Below are positions 12,826 through 25,300 of a stretch of DNA of 64,000 nucleotides, piece by piece. Source of the stretch: Styela clava (taxonomy: Eukaryota; Chordata; Ascidiacea; Stolidobranchia; Styelidae); NCBI RefSeq assembly GCF_964204865.1, contig NC_135254.1, positions 11,661,001 through 11,725,000 on the forward strand, written 5' to 3'. The notes under the pieces are model-generated. The model searched no databases. It was given only the letters and a program-made list of their open reading frames with translations, and was not told the DNA's origin. Position 1 is the stretch's first letter. Each line of letters starts with the position of its first letter. Made by a program: the position numbers and the translations under genes.

Positions 12826-13149
12826 TTTGTTCTTCATTTACTGATATCTTTGTGAAGAAGACATACATTCATAAACATAACCGATGAACGATGTGGAGTG
12901 CGTGATTGATTCTATGTTTTCAGTATATTATGTGTCTGGAGGATCATTACAATGAAAAAATGCACATACCATTAGATACTTTCCGAGTATTTGAGCATCG
13001 ATTTGTTTCGAAAAAATATTCTATTCTGAAATCATCAGGTATTCTCATCCCTCGTCAGGACATATTAACTTCATAAAATGGAAAGATTTATATATACAGA
13101 AGGCGGTTGCTTGCGATAACTATGTCAGTAAATCAGCAACACTCTAAGA

Positions 13150-13586
13150 CAGGGGTTCTCAAACTGGGATCAGCGAAGGATTATCAGAGGGATTATTAAT
13201 ATCAAATGTATTTTTCCCCCATTGCATTCGCACGTTTTTCAGTAGTTTTTAAAAGAGGGCAAATATGAAATTTCAATTTTCCAAATTTCACGAATATTCA
13301 TGAATATATCGCACAAAATTAAATAGTTGTCAGCATAACGCCACTGCAATTAAAATCATTATACCCTTCGTCTCCACTTACTTATGTGGACACGAGATTT
13401 TTACACTTTTTCAAATCAAAACAAAAACATAGAACAAACTCGATGTGCAATATCACATGAGATAAATCAGTAAATGAGCTATTTGTTTTGCGTTCGTGAG
13501 AAGTGGCAGGTAATTTAAATGTTGTCCGACTAGCTCTTTGCTAGTCCGCGGTTACTTCAGAGGCACATAATGTTTAAGAACCATTG
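13150..13586. mobile_element. Short hAT-like MITE
   Basis: Begins CAGGGGTTCTCAAACTGG and ends, read in reverse complement, CAATGGTTCTTAAACATT: typical hAT-type termini. The flanking octamers CTCTAAGA (13142-13149) and CCCCAAGA (13587-13594) agree at 6 of 8 positions, as expected of an old 8-bp target duplication. Length is 437 bp with no coding capacity. Confidence 0.65.
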
Positions 13587-14919
13587 CCCCAAGATGTGTT
13601 AAAATATAAATGCCAAAACAAAAGAAAACAAAAAATATAAAGTTTCTCAAGCCCGAAATATTTAAAAACACAGGTATGTGTTTACTCGCACGTTGTTGTA
13701 ATCATTTATAGACCAACATCAATTTTTATTAAAAATATAAATAGAAATTAAAAATATAAATACACTTGATTTACCAACGTAGAAAAGATGATGGCTATAT
13801 TGCATGAACATAGAGTAATTGTCTGAAAACATTCGATGTAATGAGAAAATATTATGTTGTTTATGAACACTAAAAGAATTTTAAACTTCGCAATTATGTC
13901 AACAAAACGTGACTTACTAGGTATTTTTATTATTTTTGATAAAAAAACTTATTTTTGCCTTCTGACGACCCTCGGGAGGGAATAAATAGCAACTTATCGT
14001 GAATAATTTAACTATATATATCATGAAACAAGCTATTTTTATAATTAATTGACGAAATATTAGATTATGAGCTAATTATGCAATCGAACAATTTATTTTT
14101 GGGAACTACTATGCAGTAAAAATATACAGTTGATGTTCCATATATGTTTATTCTTCTTCTTGCTTTTTCGGGTATGATCAAATGTGTAAATAATTTGGTA
14201 GGAATAACACAAATTATCGGATTTGAAAGCAAGTTTTGAAGAATCTCCATTGGCCATATTCTGAAAACAACAACTTTGATGCGAAAAGCCAGTGAATATA
14301 AGTATTTCTAATTTAAGATGTTCTAACGAATTTGATACATGTACAAACACAGGAAAATGGTAATGAAAAGTCGAAAAATACGTAGGAAGTTACAAAAGGA
14401 TAGAATGATAGAATTTACATAATTGTTACAACAGTGAACGTTTTGATTGACCAGTAAAAACGGCCAAATTACCCTTTTGAGAGTAATTACCCCCAGTTTG
14501 GAGGGCACCGACACAAGTCTTCTTCGTCATGTTAATGTGGTAATTAGGTATAAGAAATATTTGAGTCTTTCGAAGTCAAAACATACGTTGAAGTTGCGGA
14601 AAAATCTACTTTATCGTAAATTTTTAAACAACATTTTTAAGAACAACCTTGCCATTTTAATCTGGCAGTTAACTGACAAAAATAAAATAAATTTTGCCTC
14701 TGGGCTGTTTATGAAAAAAAAACATACGTTAGAAATAGATTTCAAGTATTTAGACTATAATCAAATTTATTAACCATTAGGTCACTCACGATATTTCAGT
14801 TCGAAAAAATTGTAACAAATATAATGAAAGATTAAATGAGGAAATTGTAACAACAATATAGGCTGTGAAATTTGTATAAAGATGTCTCATGATGTATTTG
14901 AGTACATTTACTCAACAAG

Positions 14920-15204
14920 TTCGTTTGCCGTAGTCGAGTCACGCTAATATAAAAAAAGATAAGAAAGCCTGGTTGGCTCATGCATTTGTATGTTACCGAG
15001 CCCAAAATCAAATCCGGGATAAAAGATCAGAATTTATTATTGCTAACATTAATAAGGTATTCTGACTAAAAAATTGGTAAAACTACAAAATCAGTGAAGT
15101 TGTGTGATAAATTTCGGCCAATTCAAAATTGTGTTTATTTTAATGTAGATAACTTACGCTTATACATTAGTTTACGTGAACATTATTTAGGCAATACAGT
15201 AACG
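14920..15204 (+). promoter_or_regulatory. Conserved 5' flank of protease gene 2
   Basis: Matches the gene 1 flank block by block: AAGTTCGTTTGCC, an AGATAAG GATA-like motif, GCCTGGTTGGCTCATGCATTTG and CTACAAAATCAGTGAAGTTGTG. The last block runs almost directly into the ATG-proximal sequence TTACGTGAACATTATTTAGG. The core promoter cannot be placed from sequence alone. Confidence 0.4.
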
Positions 15205-18200
15205 ATGTTCAAGAGTTCGTTGTTGTCGGTGTTCGTCTGTTTGATTGTGGGAATTTCTGTTAAAGGTAAGTGGTAGGTTTTTGTATATATGATATAGTTT
15301 CGATGATTGAAGGAGTGTCGAATAATTCATTGGTTTTACTTGGTTATTTCGTATTAAAATGCCCGCAGAAACATGCAGATTTTCTTCATTCCTGGTTAAT
15401 TTTCCGAGACCTAATGTAAGTTATTGATATTGAATTTACATAGCATGCGATGACAAGGACAGTAATTGTCCGACCTGGAAGACGTTTTGCGGAAGCAACG
15501 ATTATGTGGACAAAAATTGCAAAAAAACTTGTGAAACCTGCCCAACAGGTGGCTGTGAGTATTGAATTGCAAAATAAAATTTTGGTTACTTTTTTGTTAC
15601 TTTGTTTCCCTTTTATAACATTTTTTTTAGTTCAGAAAAACCGGATTTGAATTATACTGAAAATATGTTAGTATTTCATTATAAAATTCCGACAGTTTTT
15701 GTGAAATAACCGTTAGCAATTCGTAAAACACTTTGGACCAGTTTTTTTAAACGCGCGAATGCTGATTTTCCGTGATTATGTAAGTTTCATTGAAGGTATT
15801 TTCTCATCAGTCAAAGCGACCTTGATTTGTTGCACAATTAGAATTAATTCCATCATTTTCAAATTGGTGTCCAATGGATTAATGTATTGGTACTTATTGA
15901 AATATTAGCAAGTGTTGAATAGTTAGCTCCCACAATATCATTTTTGCACAGTAATATAAAATTTCCTCAAATTACCCATCATTTATGTCGTCAATAATTA
16001 ACCATAAATACGATAAATTTTGCAGTCTGTTTATCATTATAATGTTATATTATATACCATACTTTGAACAGTATCAAACATTGCATATACTGTACTGGAA
16101 ATATGCCAAATGCTAAGAACTAATTTCTGTTCAAGATAAGAGAGTATGACACACTTCCGATAATTACACGATGTTCTAGATAATGTTTTGAATACACTAT
16201 TATGAAATACTCGTAAAATCTCGAAATAAGTATTCGGCATTGCCCGACGCAGTTGATGATATGTTAGCTGCCCTAAATTCAAACCAGCTATCTATATGGC
16301 AGCCATCGCGAACGGCACGAATGACGATTGGCCCTTTATATCCATTATCTCTCAACTAACCCCTATCACTTTTGCTTAGCATGTGTTGACAAAGACGATA
16401 AATGTCCCGCATGGAAATTGTTTTGCGGAAGTGGTAACGTTTACGTAGACACTAATTGTAAAAAGACATGCGATGCTTGTCCAACAACTGGAGGAGGTGG
16501 TGGGGAAGGCGGAGGGGGAGGAGGTGGAAGTAACAGTGAGTATTGTCATCTGAAAAATTAATAAAAATTTGTAAAAAGTTTTATGATACATTTGAATATT
16601 GAGTAATATTTATTTGCAAATTGATACAGTAAAATCCATTTCAATTTTCAACTTTTAAAAAGCTGTTGTGTGTTCTGCTTCGCTGCAAATATAAAAAAAA
16701 ATTATAAATGTTTTGATGCAGCGTGGTCTGTATGCTCAAAAACATGCGGTATGGGAACGAGGTTTAAAGAGACGTGTCAAAGCGGCAGTTGTTCAAAAGA
16801 ATGGGAAGCATGCGAGATACAAGACTGCCCAGAAGCATGTAAGTATCATCACAAATACGATTTATGGCTGATTCCGAAATATTTATTCATCAATTTTACG
16901 TTTTGACTCTAAACTTAATCTAATTGCTAATAGCTTGCTCCGGTTATAATGAAAGACAACGAAATGGAATGCCGCATGCCTGCTGCACCCAGGAAACATA
17001 TCCACCTGTGTGTGGAGAACAATTCACCAACACACAAAGAGTGGTAGAGGGAGATCCTGCAATATTCAAAAAATATCCTTGGATTGTAATTATTATTATT
17101 TGTTGTTGTTTTCTATATTATGCTTTTCTATTTCTATACTTTCCATTAGACACTGGAGAAGAACTGAATGAATGTATATTTATGCCCTAAAATATTCATT
17201 GGCAAGAAATTTGAAGCGGTTCAAGTTAATTGACAACGGATAAGCAGTAACATTGGTAGCGGAATCGATATAATTCCCTCCGCATAATTTTTCCTAATTA
17301 AATAATCCAACTATAGACATTCAGTGTTCTAGTATTCTTGCATACCCACTTATTGGACACAAAATGTACATATAGATCGTTTTGGTATATTATTATTATT
17401 ATGTTGTTGTTGTTCTTCTTCTTAATTTTAGAATTTTTCTTTCTATCGTTATGAAAAAATTTCTTTCCTTATTAATTACTGGACAAATTGATTTGCAATT
17501 TCCAGGGGTTAAAGATTGTATTTTGCGCTAGAAGGCTATTTTTTTTAATAATTTAAAAATTTTCTGTGAGCTCCATGGGACTCGTCTTTGTGTGCTATGA
17601 CGTCATCAAATTTGAGAACTTTGTGGCGTTTCTACGATTACGTTAGTCGTGAACACTGCTCCCCGCCGTCTACTGTGGCAGGGCTTTGTGAATATATTTA
17701 AGCATCGCTATCTTGTTTTTTTTAATATGCTGCAGATGTATGATAATGCTTCTGCTACAATTACTTATTGTCAATTCGTATTTCCTCATGTCTTCTTTTA
17801 ATATATAATTATTATTTATTATATAAAGGTGGCAATCAATGCAACTGGAGCCTCCATTTCAAACGAACATTACTGCGCTGGAGCCTTAGTGTCTATGAAG
17901 CACGTTGTTACAGCAGCCCATTGTCTTGCGTGAGTATTTACTATAGATATATGTTGACATGCTTGTCGAGGGAGCAATTTCTTCTACGGTACGTAATGAC
18001 GATGCCCAACTAGTGTGATTTATTTGGAACATTATTATAATTAATTTCAAGACCGACCTTTTACAGTACCGGTACTGTCAAAAAACTTCCGACGTTCGCA
18101 TAGCAAGAGAGTAACACGAGAAAGTTTGAAAAACCGCTACAAATAATTTTATTAATATTCAAGAGGTGAACACACAAAATTTCGAAGTGGAAACAAATCA

Positions 18201-20282
18201 CATAGAGCCCACTAAAAGTTTTGATATAAGTAATAACCTTTTAGCAAAAAATACAATCTTCAAAAACTGAAAATTTCAAACCAAATGATTAGGTAGAAAA
18301 GCAATTTTTTTAAACGGTAACAACAAGAAGAAAAATACAAAGAAGAACAACAATATAATAACAAAACGATCCAAGGGTCAATTTCGTGTCTAATACATGC
18401 AAATGTACAGTGGCTATAAACGTCAGAATACGAATATAAGGTGGAAAACGCTGATATTATTATACAATAATATAACTTCACAGAAATCCGGAGACCGGAA
18501 TAGCATATCCTTTAAATTCGTTTGTGCTGAGTTTTGGACTCCTACGACTAAATGATTCTCCAATGGCTACCAGAACGGTAAAGAAGGTTTATTTCAGGCC
18601 ACTAACAACAAATAATAATAATGGCAAAGTATTCGACTATCCTCGTGATGATATAGCCGTTATAGAGGTAAGTAAATATCAGTTGCATAGTCTTCCATTT
18701 CAATTTGAAGCCAAATATAGTAAAAGGTAAACCCTGACACATATATATAACTGTTTGGGAAATCTATAGACAAGATAATGCTAAATTGGATATTGTGATA
18801 TTACCTTCAAGCCGAAAGTTTAATAATTTCCATCTTTCTAATTATATGTTTGATTTTCCAAATTGCCTCTGTAACCAATTTTTGTTGTTGTTTGTTTGTC
18901 TTTTGCTCTCCTGGTAATTTGTGAACATTTCTTCAAATATGCCTTTTCTGTAATATTTTTTCTCTATTTGTCTTCCTTTTATCTATTTTATTATATATAT
19001 TTGCAAAGTTGCCTTTGCTTGGAAGTTTCTCAATAATTTATGAGTTATAGTCAATGTTTGCAACGAATGCAGTTTTTTACACTAAACCAGTAACAGCGCT
19101 ATAGGTGTCGACGTTTGAAGGCCTAACGAGGTCCCTCGCGACTCATTTCGCACAACTGACGTTATTTGTATATTTATTTTCTGTACTAATTTTTGTGCAT
19201 TTGTTCTTGTGACAACAAAAAAAAAAGACAGACTGACAGGCCTGTGCTAGTAACATAGTCGTTTCAGGTTTCAAAACTTCATTTATTCTAAGCCACCATA
19301 ATTTATTTCATAATTCAAATCATAATTTTTTTATTTTTTCATACAGCTTTCGCAACCGCTGAGAACATCCTCCAATATTTATCCCATCTGTCTTCCGCAT
19401 GGGGAAATCACTCCTAAAGATACAACAGGATTTGTTGCAGGCTGGGGAATAAGTAATATGTCTATGATTGTGATACTTATTTGTTTTAACAATGTTAAAA
19501 ACACCACCCATTTCATGGGAATTGATCGTTCGTGGTATCGCACAGACTTGGCAAATGTTGGTTGATTTGGGTCGGTATCTGGAATCATTAATTTCACGTC
19601 ACCCACATGTAATGCTCCCTGCTGCTTCTTAATAAATCAAGTATATCGTTTCTCCTGCTTTATGCGTCGTATAAACTATTTTCAGATTCGGCGAATGGAA
19701 TGCTCAGCCTAACTCATTTACAGGAAGCTGCTGTTCAAAATTTGGATGTTGACATTTGTCGTGCTGGTTATGCAAAATATAGCTCATCAATGCCTAATGA
19801 AGCCAGTTTTGCGAAAACCAGTAATGATATATTGTGTGCGGGAAGCATCCATAAAATAGTAAATACTTGTCGGGTAAGAATCCAACATAAATTAAGACGA
19901 AAACATAAAATATTGAATCAATATTGCCTGTCATAAATATTTTATCTTCAACAGTAACAATAATGTAACGTGAAAATCAGCACGGTTCGTCCTAATAGTT
20001 GTTATTCAATAGTTAATCAATAGTTCAATAGTTGTCCATCATTTTTATTTTTTTTTCGAATATATATATAATTTTCAGGGTGACAGTGGCGGACCTTTGA
20101 TGTTCCAAAGATGTCAAAACTGTGGTTGGTATTTGGCTGGAATTGTGTCATTTGGTCTTCCGGATTGCACAAAAAAAGTACCCGGCGCTTACACAAAAGT
20201 TCTGAACTACGAGGATTGGATAAGAGGAATTATTAAGGAACAACCTGATAGTTTTTATTGTTCTAGAAATGTCGGACCTTAA
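15205..20282 (+). CDS. Protease gene 2: secreted ShKT-ShKT-TSP1-chymotrypsin-fold serine protease
   Basis: Exons 15205-15265, 15444-15554, 16380-16535, 16722-16838, 16934-17085, 17829-17929, 18484-18667, 19347-19452, 19686-19873 and 20079-20282 give 459 codons in frame. Layout matches gene 1: signal peptide, two ShKT domains, Gly-rich linker, six-Cys TSP1, propeptide, activation site R|VVEG, protease. Triad: His230, Asp289, Ser395. Position 189 is Asn389, with Gly216 and Gly226 kept, so the pocket is open but lacks the tryptic Asp. C136 and C201 are missing, as in gene 1 (TTGF; GGPLMF). An extra CxxC (RCQNC) and a C-terminal Cys near YCSRNVGP are shared with gene 1. A likely poly(A) signal ATTAAA lies at 20373-20378. 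The first ShKT domain and the protease C-terminus are the parts most like gene 1. Confidence 0.92.
17351..17610 (+). repeat. Dispersed repeat family R, forward copy
   Basis: Intron 5 of gene 2. Contains ATAGATCGTTTTGG, TTAATTACTGGACAAATTG, GGGGTTAAAGAT, GTGAGCTCCATGGGACTCG and a CRE-like TGACGTCATCA. Paired with the inverted copy at 18186-18395 around exon 6, as in gene 1. Confidence 0.7.
18186..18395 (-). repeat. Dispersed repeat family R, inverted copy
   Basis: The reverse complement shows GACACGAAATTGACCC, GGATCGTTTTGTTATTAT and GTGGGCTCTATGTGATT. It lies in intron 6 of gene 2. The same bracketing of exon 6 in gene 1 shows the arrangement predates the duplication. Confidence 0.7.
18815..19240. 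repeat. Insertion specific to gene 2 intron 7
   Basis: Gene 1 and gene 2 introns align up to TTCAAGCC/TTTGAGCCC and again from TGTGCTAGTAACAT. The ~420 bases between have no match in gene 1. The end is A-rich (AAAAAAAAAAGACAGACTGACAG), which would be compatible with a short retroelement, but no family can be named. Confidence 0.45.
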
Positions 20283-20493
20283 AATTTTATCTTAGCTTAC
20301 ATTCAATAATCTAGATATTATTTGAGGCTTCTTTGTAATAGTACTAATTATAATATTTTCATGATATCTCGGATTAAAGATCCCACATCACCAATAACTT
20401 TACTATGCGCATATATATATATACCTATACAATAGTTTGGAATTATGTAATACATCGAAAAAAGCTACACATAGTCGATAGATGGTAATCCAA

Positions 20494-22392
20494 TAACATT
20501 TATATTAGACGTCATTCGCATAAATATCGTCAAAAAGGATCTGAGTTACAACTCAAGTTTCATACTTGAACTATAGCTTATAAATCCTCCCGTTGAATTC
20601 ATAACTTTGAAACGAAATAGTTTCTTTAACTTTTTTTAAATAGTAAAATTATTTTTCTGCTGAAGTTAAATCATCAAGTTAGTTTCATAACGCTACTTCA
20701 GTTCTATTTTTATACTTTCGATCGCATCAAGTATGATATTATTTACTCATAAGCGAAATGTCGAATGATTTTAATTAAAATGGACTAATTATAACATTCA
20801 TTATCAGATTTTACATATGACTAATACTGATAGAAAATAACAATCTGACAATTATAATCTAGTAAATAGAAACATTTATTGTCCTGACTGATTAGATGAA
20901 GAACATCTAAATATGACCGCTTGCTGATTCATGCGAAACTTTTAAAAAACACATAACTTTATCATTTTATTATTATAATTGATTACCTTCCGGGAGATGT
21001 TTTCAGCGCACAAAAGCATAACAACAACTCATGAAATTTTGTAATAATCCTGAAATATTTCATATTAATAAGTTCATGATTAGACAGAAAAGTGTAATAT
21101 GGCCTTGAGGCCTTTTTTAGCAAGTACGCAAACCGTTATTTTCCCGAAATTTGTATGCTGTCACTAATAGAGTCACGACAAATATATAGTTATTTGTGCC
21201 ATAAAATTGAACCACTAAGCTGAAACCAGTTACTAAAAATATTTTTTTGTCCTAAAACATAAAATTTAACAATATTTTAGTGCAGTGTTCGTTTTTTTCG
21301 TCAGTATCAAATCATTATTGAAAATGTTGACTGTATTTATCCATGGAACTAATTTTTTGATCATTAAAATAAAGAATACGTCACAGATTTTGCAATTTCT
21401 AAAATTTAAGATGCACACGTCGATTTAAAGTGCTCGTGCAGTTTAGCACGTCAGAAATAGCCCTCTTTAGTTGATTCTTCGAAACGTTTTCCGTATTAGA
21501 TAACACAGGAAAAGCATATAAAATCTTTAATCGTAATTCTGCATGTTTTGTCGCCACGGGCATAAATTTCGAGTTCTTTTTGTTTAAAAACGACACCGCA
21601 GTTGAAGAAGATTAACACTCATATTATGCGGACATGTGACGACTTGTTACAGAGTGCGGACAGTTTTCAGAAAGATGTTCCAATGCTCAAAGGATACATC
21701 CGTGACATATAATTTAGGTTTAAATTTTTGCAAAGGGGCCATAAATGTACAATGGCAATGCAGTAAAGAATTACAGTGAGACTATATCCATTCTGATCAA
21801 ATAAATTTTACATAAAGACAAATAATTCGAGGCGGTATATTTGTAAGCAATGTTGAGTTCACATTATCAAAGCACCAGTTATAGTTATATTATTATATTT
21901 AAAATGATATTTACATATATGTTGGGAAGTTTGGGTATTTGTAAATGCTTATGTAAATTCGAGACGCAAGAGGTTAACTCCAAATAAACTGCCAATATGC
22001 AACTTTTATGATTATTTTAGAATATGACAAAAATACGTATAAATACTAAACTCGTTTTTAAATTAGTATTCTGCATTTTTACCACACTTAACTAGGTACA
22101 TAGTGCACTGCTTGAGTCCACTATTTACGAGTTGATGAAAATATAGACAAAATACCTTGCTGCTCACGATCAAGAAGAATATAGTCTCTTTCACCTTGTC
22201 GCCCACAATCACCGCCAATTATATTCAGCTATAGTTAGCAGATTCAATAAATTAAAGAACAATCTCATAATTCACAGTGGTCGGTATTGAAAGAGGTACA
22301 ATAAAATATTTTTAGCAGATTGTAGGATGTTAACAAATGTTCATCATTAAATTGCATTTTCATGTTTTTGCAGACAATAATAACGTACAAAA
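20494..22392. other. Intergenic region between genes 2 and 3
   Basis: About 1.9 kb of AT-rich DNA. Open frames are short and without domain signatures. No element with terminal repeats was recognised. Confidence 0.5.
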
Positions 22393-25300
22393 ATGGTAAT
22401 TAAGTTGGCGGTGGTTGCCGTCTGTCTGTTTGCTGGAGTTTGCGCTCAAAGTAAGTAATAATTTCACGTTTGGTGATATATTATATGTCAGCTATATCAC
22501 TGACTAAATCACAGATTAATATCTGATGCATCAGTTTCAAATATCTGTAAATTGACACGGATTGAAATTTTGTTAACGCATACGGCAACGTAGAATAAAG
22601 AACGTGAGAAATAGATATATGAATGAAAGTATATCCTGAAATACAGGATTAAAGCGTTTGTCTCGATAAATATGTAATTCGTTGACAATTGTAAGGTTTG
22701 TGTTATAACTGACAAAAAAAAAGTTGAATATGTAAAATTTTATATAGTGAATGCGAAATATTATCCTTATCTGCATCACATTATCACAAATTTTATTCTG
22801 TAATTTTCGTTCGAACAAAGTAAGACTTCCTCAGACTAGCATCTTACAAATAACTTTTCATTGAACTAAACTGCTTGTCCGGCTTTGTTAAAGTCCGCTT
22901 TAAAGTTTTGTTAACGTCCCCAAAACAATCGTTAAACGTTCTTTTGTGTCCATAATTTACGCATTCTTGGCATGTAAGTCTTTTCCCGATGGTTTCTAAT
23001 AATCTATTCCAGTGGTTGAATCTTGTTGCAATCTTTTTAAATCTGATTTGACAATTGCCACAACAAAACTAAAGCCAATTTTCAATGATTTAGATAGAAA
23101 ATAGTTGAAAGAATTTATCGAGATTGTAATTAAATTTAGGTTTGGTACGAGGCTTATTGTTTTCAGCTTTTGCTTTTGTAAAATTGTACATAAAATTCTG
23201 TTCATCAAATGTAACCTTTTACGTCACACTTACATTGCCCGCCAGTTTAGGTAGGAAATTTATTTGGCCCCTGGTTTAAAAACCTTGTCCACCTCTGCAG
23301 TGACACACAGGCAGAGAACGGAGCTGTAGTACAAAACACGACATTCTATTCAACCATGCAGGCCTACCAAATTATACTCCACCATCGTTTGATTTTAGGT
23401 GTATATACACCGTGCACTGGAATATATAAAATCTATTATGGTAATTTTTGCAACAGATTTTGAAATGAATTTTTGTAAACTGTCACCACAAGTTTATTTC
23501 ATACAGCTTGCGTGGATCAGGACAACAGATGTTCAGAATGGAAGAGATGGTGTGGTATAAACAATTACGTTGATGAAAATTGCAAAGAAACCTGTGACGA
23601 TTGTCCAACAGGTGGCGGGGGAGGTGGAGGTGGAGGAGGAGGCGGGAGTGAAAGTGAGTGGCATGAATGTAGTGTGACTTAACGTTTAAACGCGTTTGTG
23701 TCTGAATACTGATACAATTTCAAATTCGCGTACTACATAAGTTATGAACTACATAGGGTCTTTTGTAGAAAGTCCCCGCCACTAATTAAAAAAAATGAGA
23801 CTAAAAAAAACATCCACGCGACGTTTTAAAACAAAAATTAGTAATTATCCATTCCTGATTAGGAATGATTTAACTTTGAACCTCCAGATGATTTAAATTC
23901 GAATCTCCAGCGCAATCTATATTTCCCACCCAAACTCCAGCTGGTGTTTTTTTCGGCAGTGGGTTTTTTACAAGAAATCCACTACTTATTGATTGAAACA
24001 CCTAACCCCTAAGTTTTATGTCAAATATATTCATTCACAGTTGCTGCTGATAGATACATATTTAAAAGGTTTATTCCGGGGAGTTGCCCTTCCTACAGTT
24101 GTCCTTATATATGTGTCGATTATGAGAATAGGTAATATACCAGTTTTAGTTGCGGTAAAAAGTGCGATCGAACGCATATTTTTAAGGCTCGGTATGTTAT
24201 AGCAACTGCGACAAACCGATAAATTATGAGACGTTGTTGGTAGGCATTCTACCAGAAAAAGAAAAAGACTGCCAAAATTAAAAATTGTAAAGAAAGACGA
24301 TGAATTCGTGAAATAGAGATTTACGAAGAAGCGCTCAGAGAAATCAATTGTTTCATTGGTATCCCTACTCCATTGTGTGTGTTTGGTTGAAGCAATCAGA
24401 TATTTTATGATTTTGGTGATAGTATTGAATACTAAAAATTTATCGTATCAATTCAAAGTCAATATTTACTACATTTTTAAATACAAATATAACGACTTTC
24501 TGTACCGGGATATTTATGTGATATAGTTTTAGACAGTTGCCATTACGTTTATTTAGATTTTAGAAGTATCAAAATTGTCATTTTATCAATACAGCCTGCG
24601 TTGATAAAAATAGTGGATGTCCGAACTGGGAGTCTTATTGCGGTAACCACAATTTTGTGGATGAAAACTGTAAAAAAACGTGTGGTACTTGCTCAACGGG
24701 AGGAGGTGGAGGAAGCGGGGGAGGCGGAGGGGGCGGAGGTGAAAGTGAGTACTCCTAAATTCACGTTCAAAAATATAATATAGAATATTAAGAAAAAGAT
24801 CCGAAAGATGTAGTCAGATACGAGACAAAAATCAAAGTCTCGAGAATAGTAGAGGTAAATATCATCTTCATTTAGTCGAGGGGATCAGAGAATTAATATT
24901 ATTGGATTTATCTGATTTTTCTGAGCGGAGTCGAATTTAGTTCAGTCTAGTCGAGTAAATGGCTAGATTCATGGGGTGTTTTCGAGAAAGTTTTCATTAT
25001 TGGATTGTGCAAATTTTGTAACAATAGAATCGTTTTGCTTTCTTCGGTGCGACGCGTTTCTTAAAAGATCACAAGATTGGTAAGAAATAGACATCTGGAT
25101 TTGCATTGATCATGTCTGTCTATCTTGACGATATTGTGATACAAAGATATGTATCATATCAATGTTTATTTTACATTTATTGATGCTCATGAACCCTTGT
25201 ATCAATAAGTTTGTATTTATTAACAGCATGCAAAGACGACAACGCAGGTTGTCCAGGATGGTTGTCTTATTGTTCTTGGCATGAGTACGTAATAAAGAAC

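Larger units (their letters stand above)
9086..14231. other. Intergenic region between genes 1 and 2
   Basis: It contains two hAT-like elements (9716-10443, 13150-13586), one copy of repeat family R (12434-12825), one isolated exon-like frame on the minus strand (12171-12389) and an AT-dinucleotide run near 9229-9250. Nothing else is recognisable. The stretch 10780-12050 holds no supported gene. Confidence 0.5.
14232..20493. repeat. Older tandem gene duplication, right copy
   Basis: Counterpart of 2930-9323, containing protease gene 2. It lacks the ~1.16 kb insert of intron 5 but carries its own extra ~420 bases in intron 7 (about 18815-19240). Exon lengths are identical to gene 1 except exons 2, 3 and 5, which differ by multiples of three. 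Confidence 0.8.
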
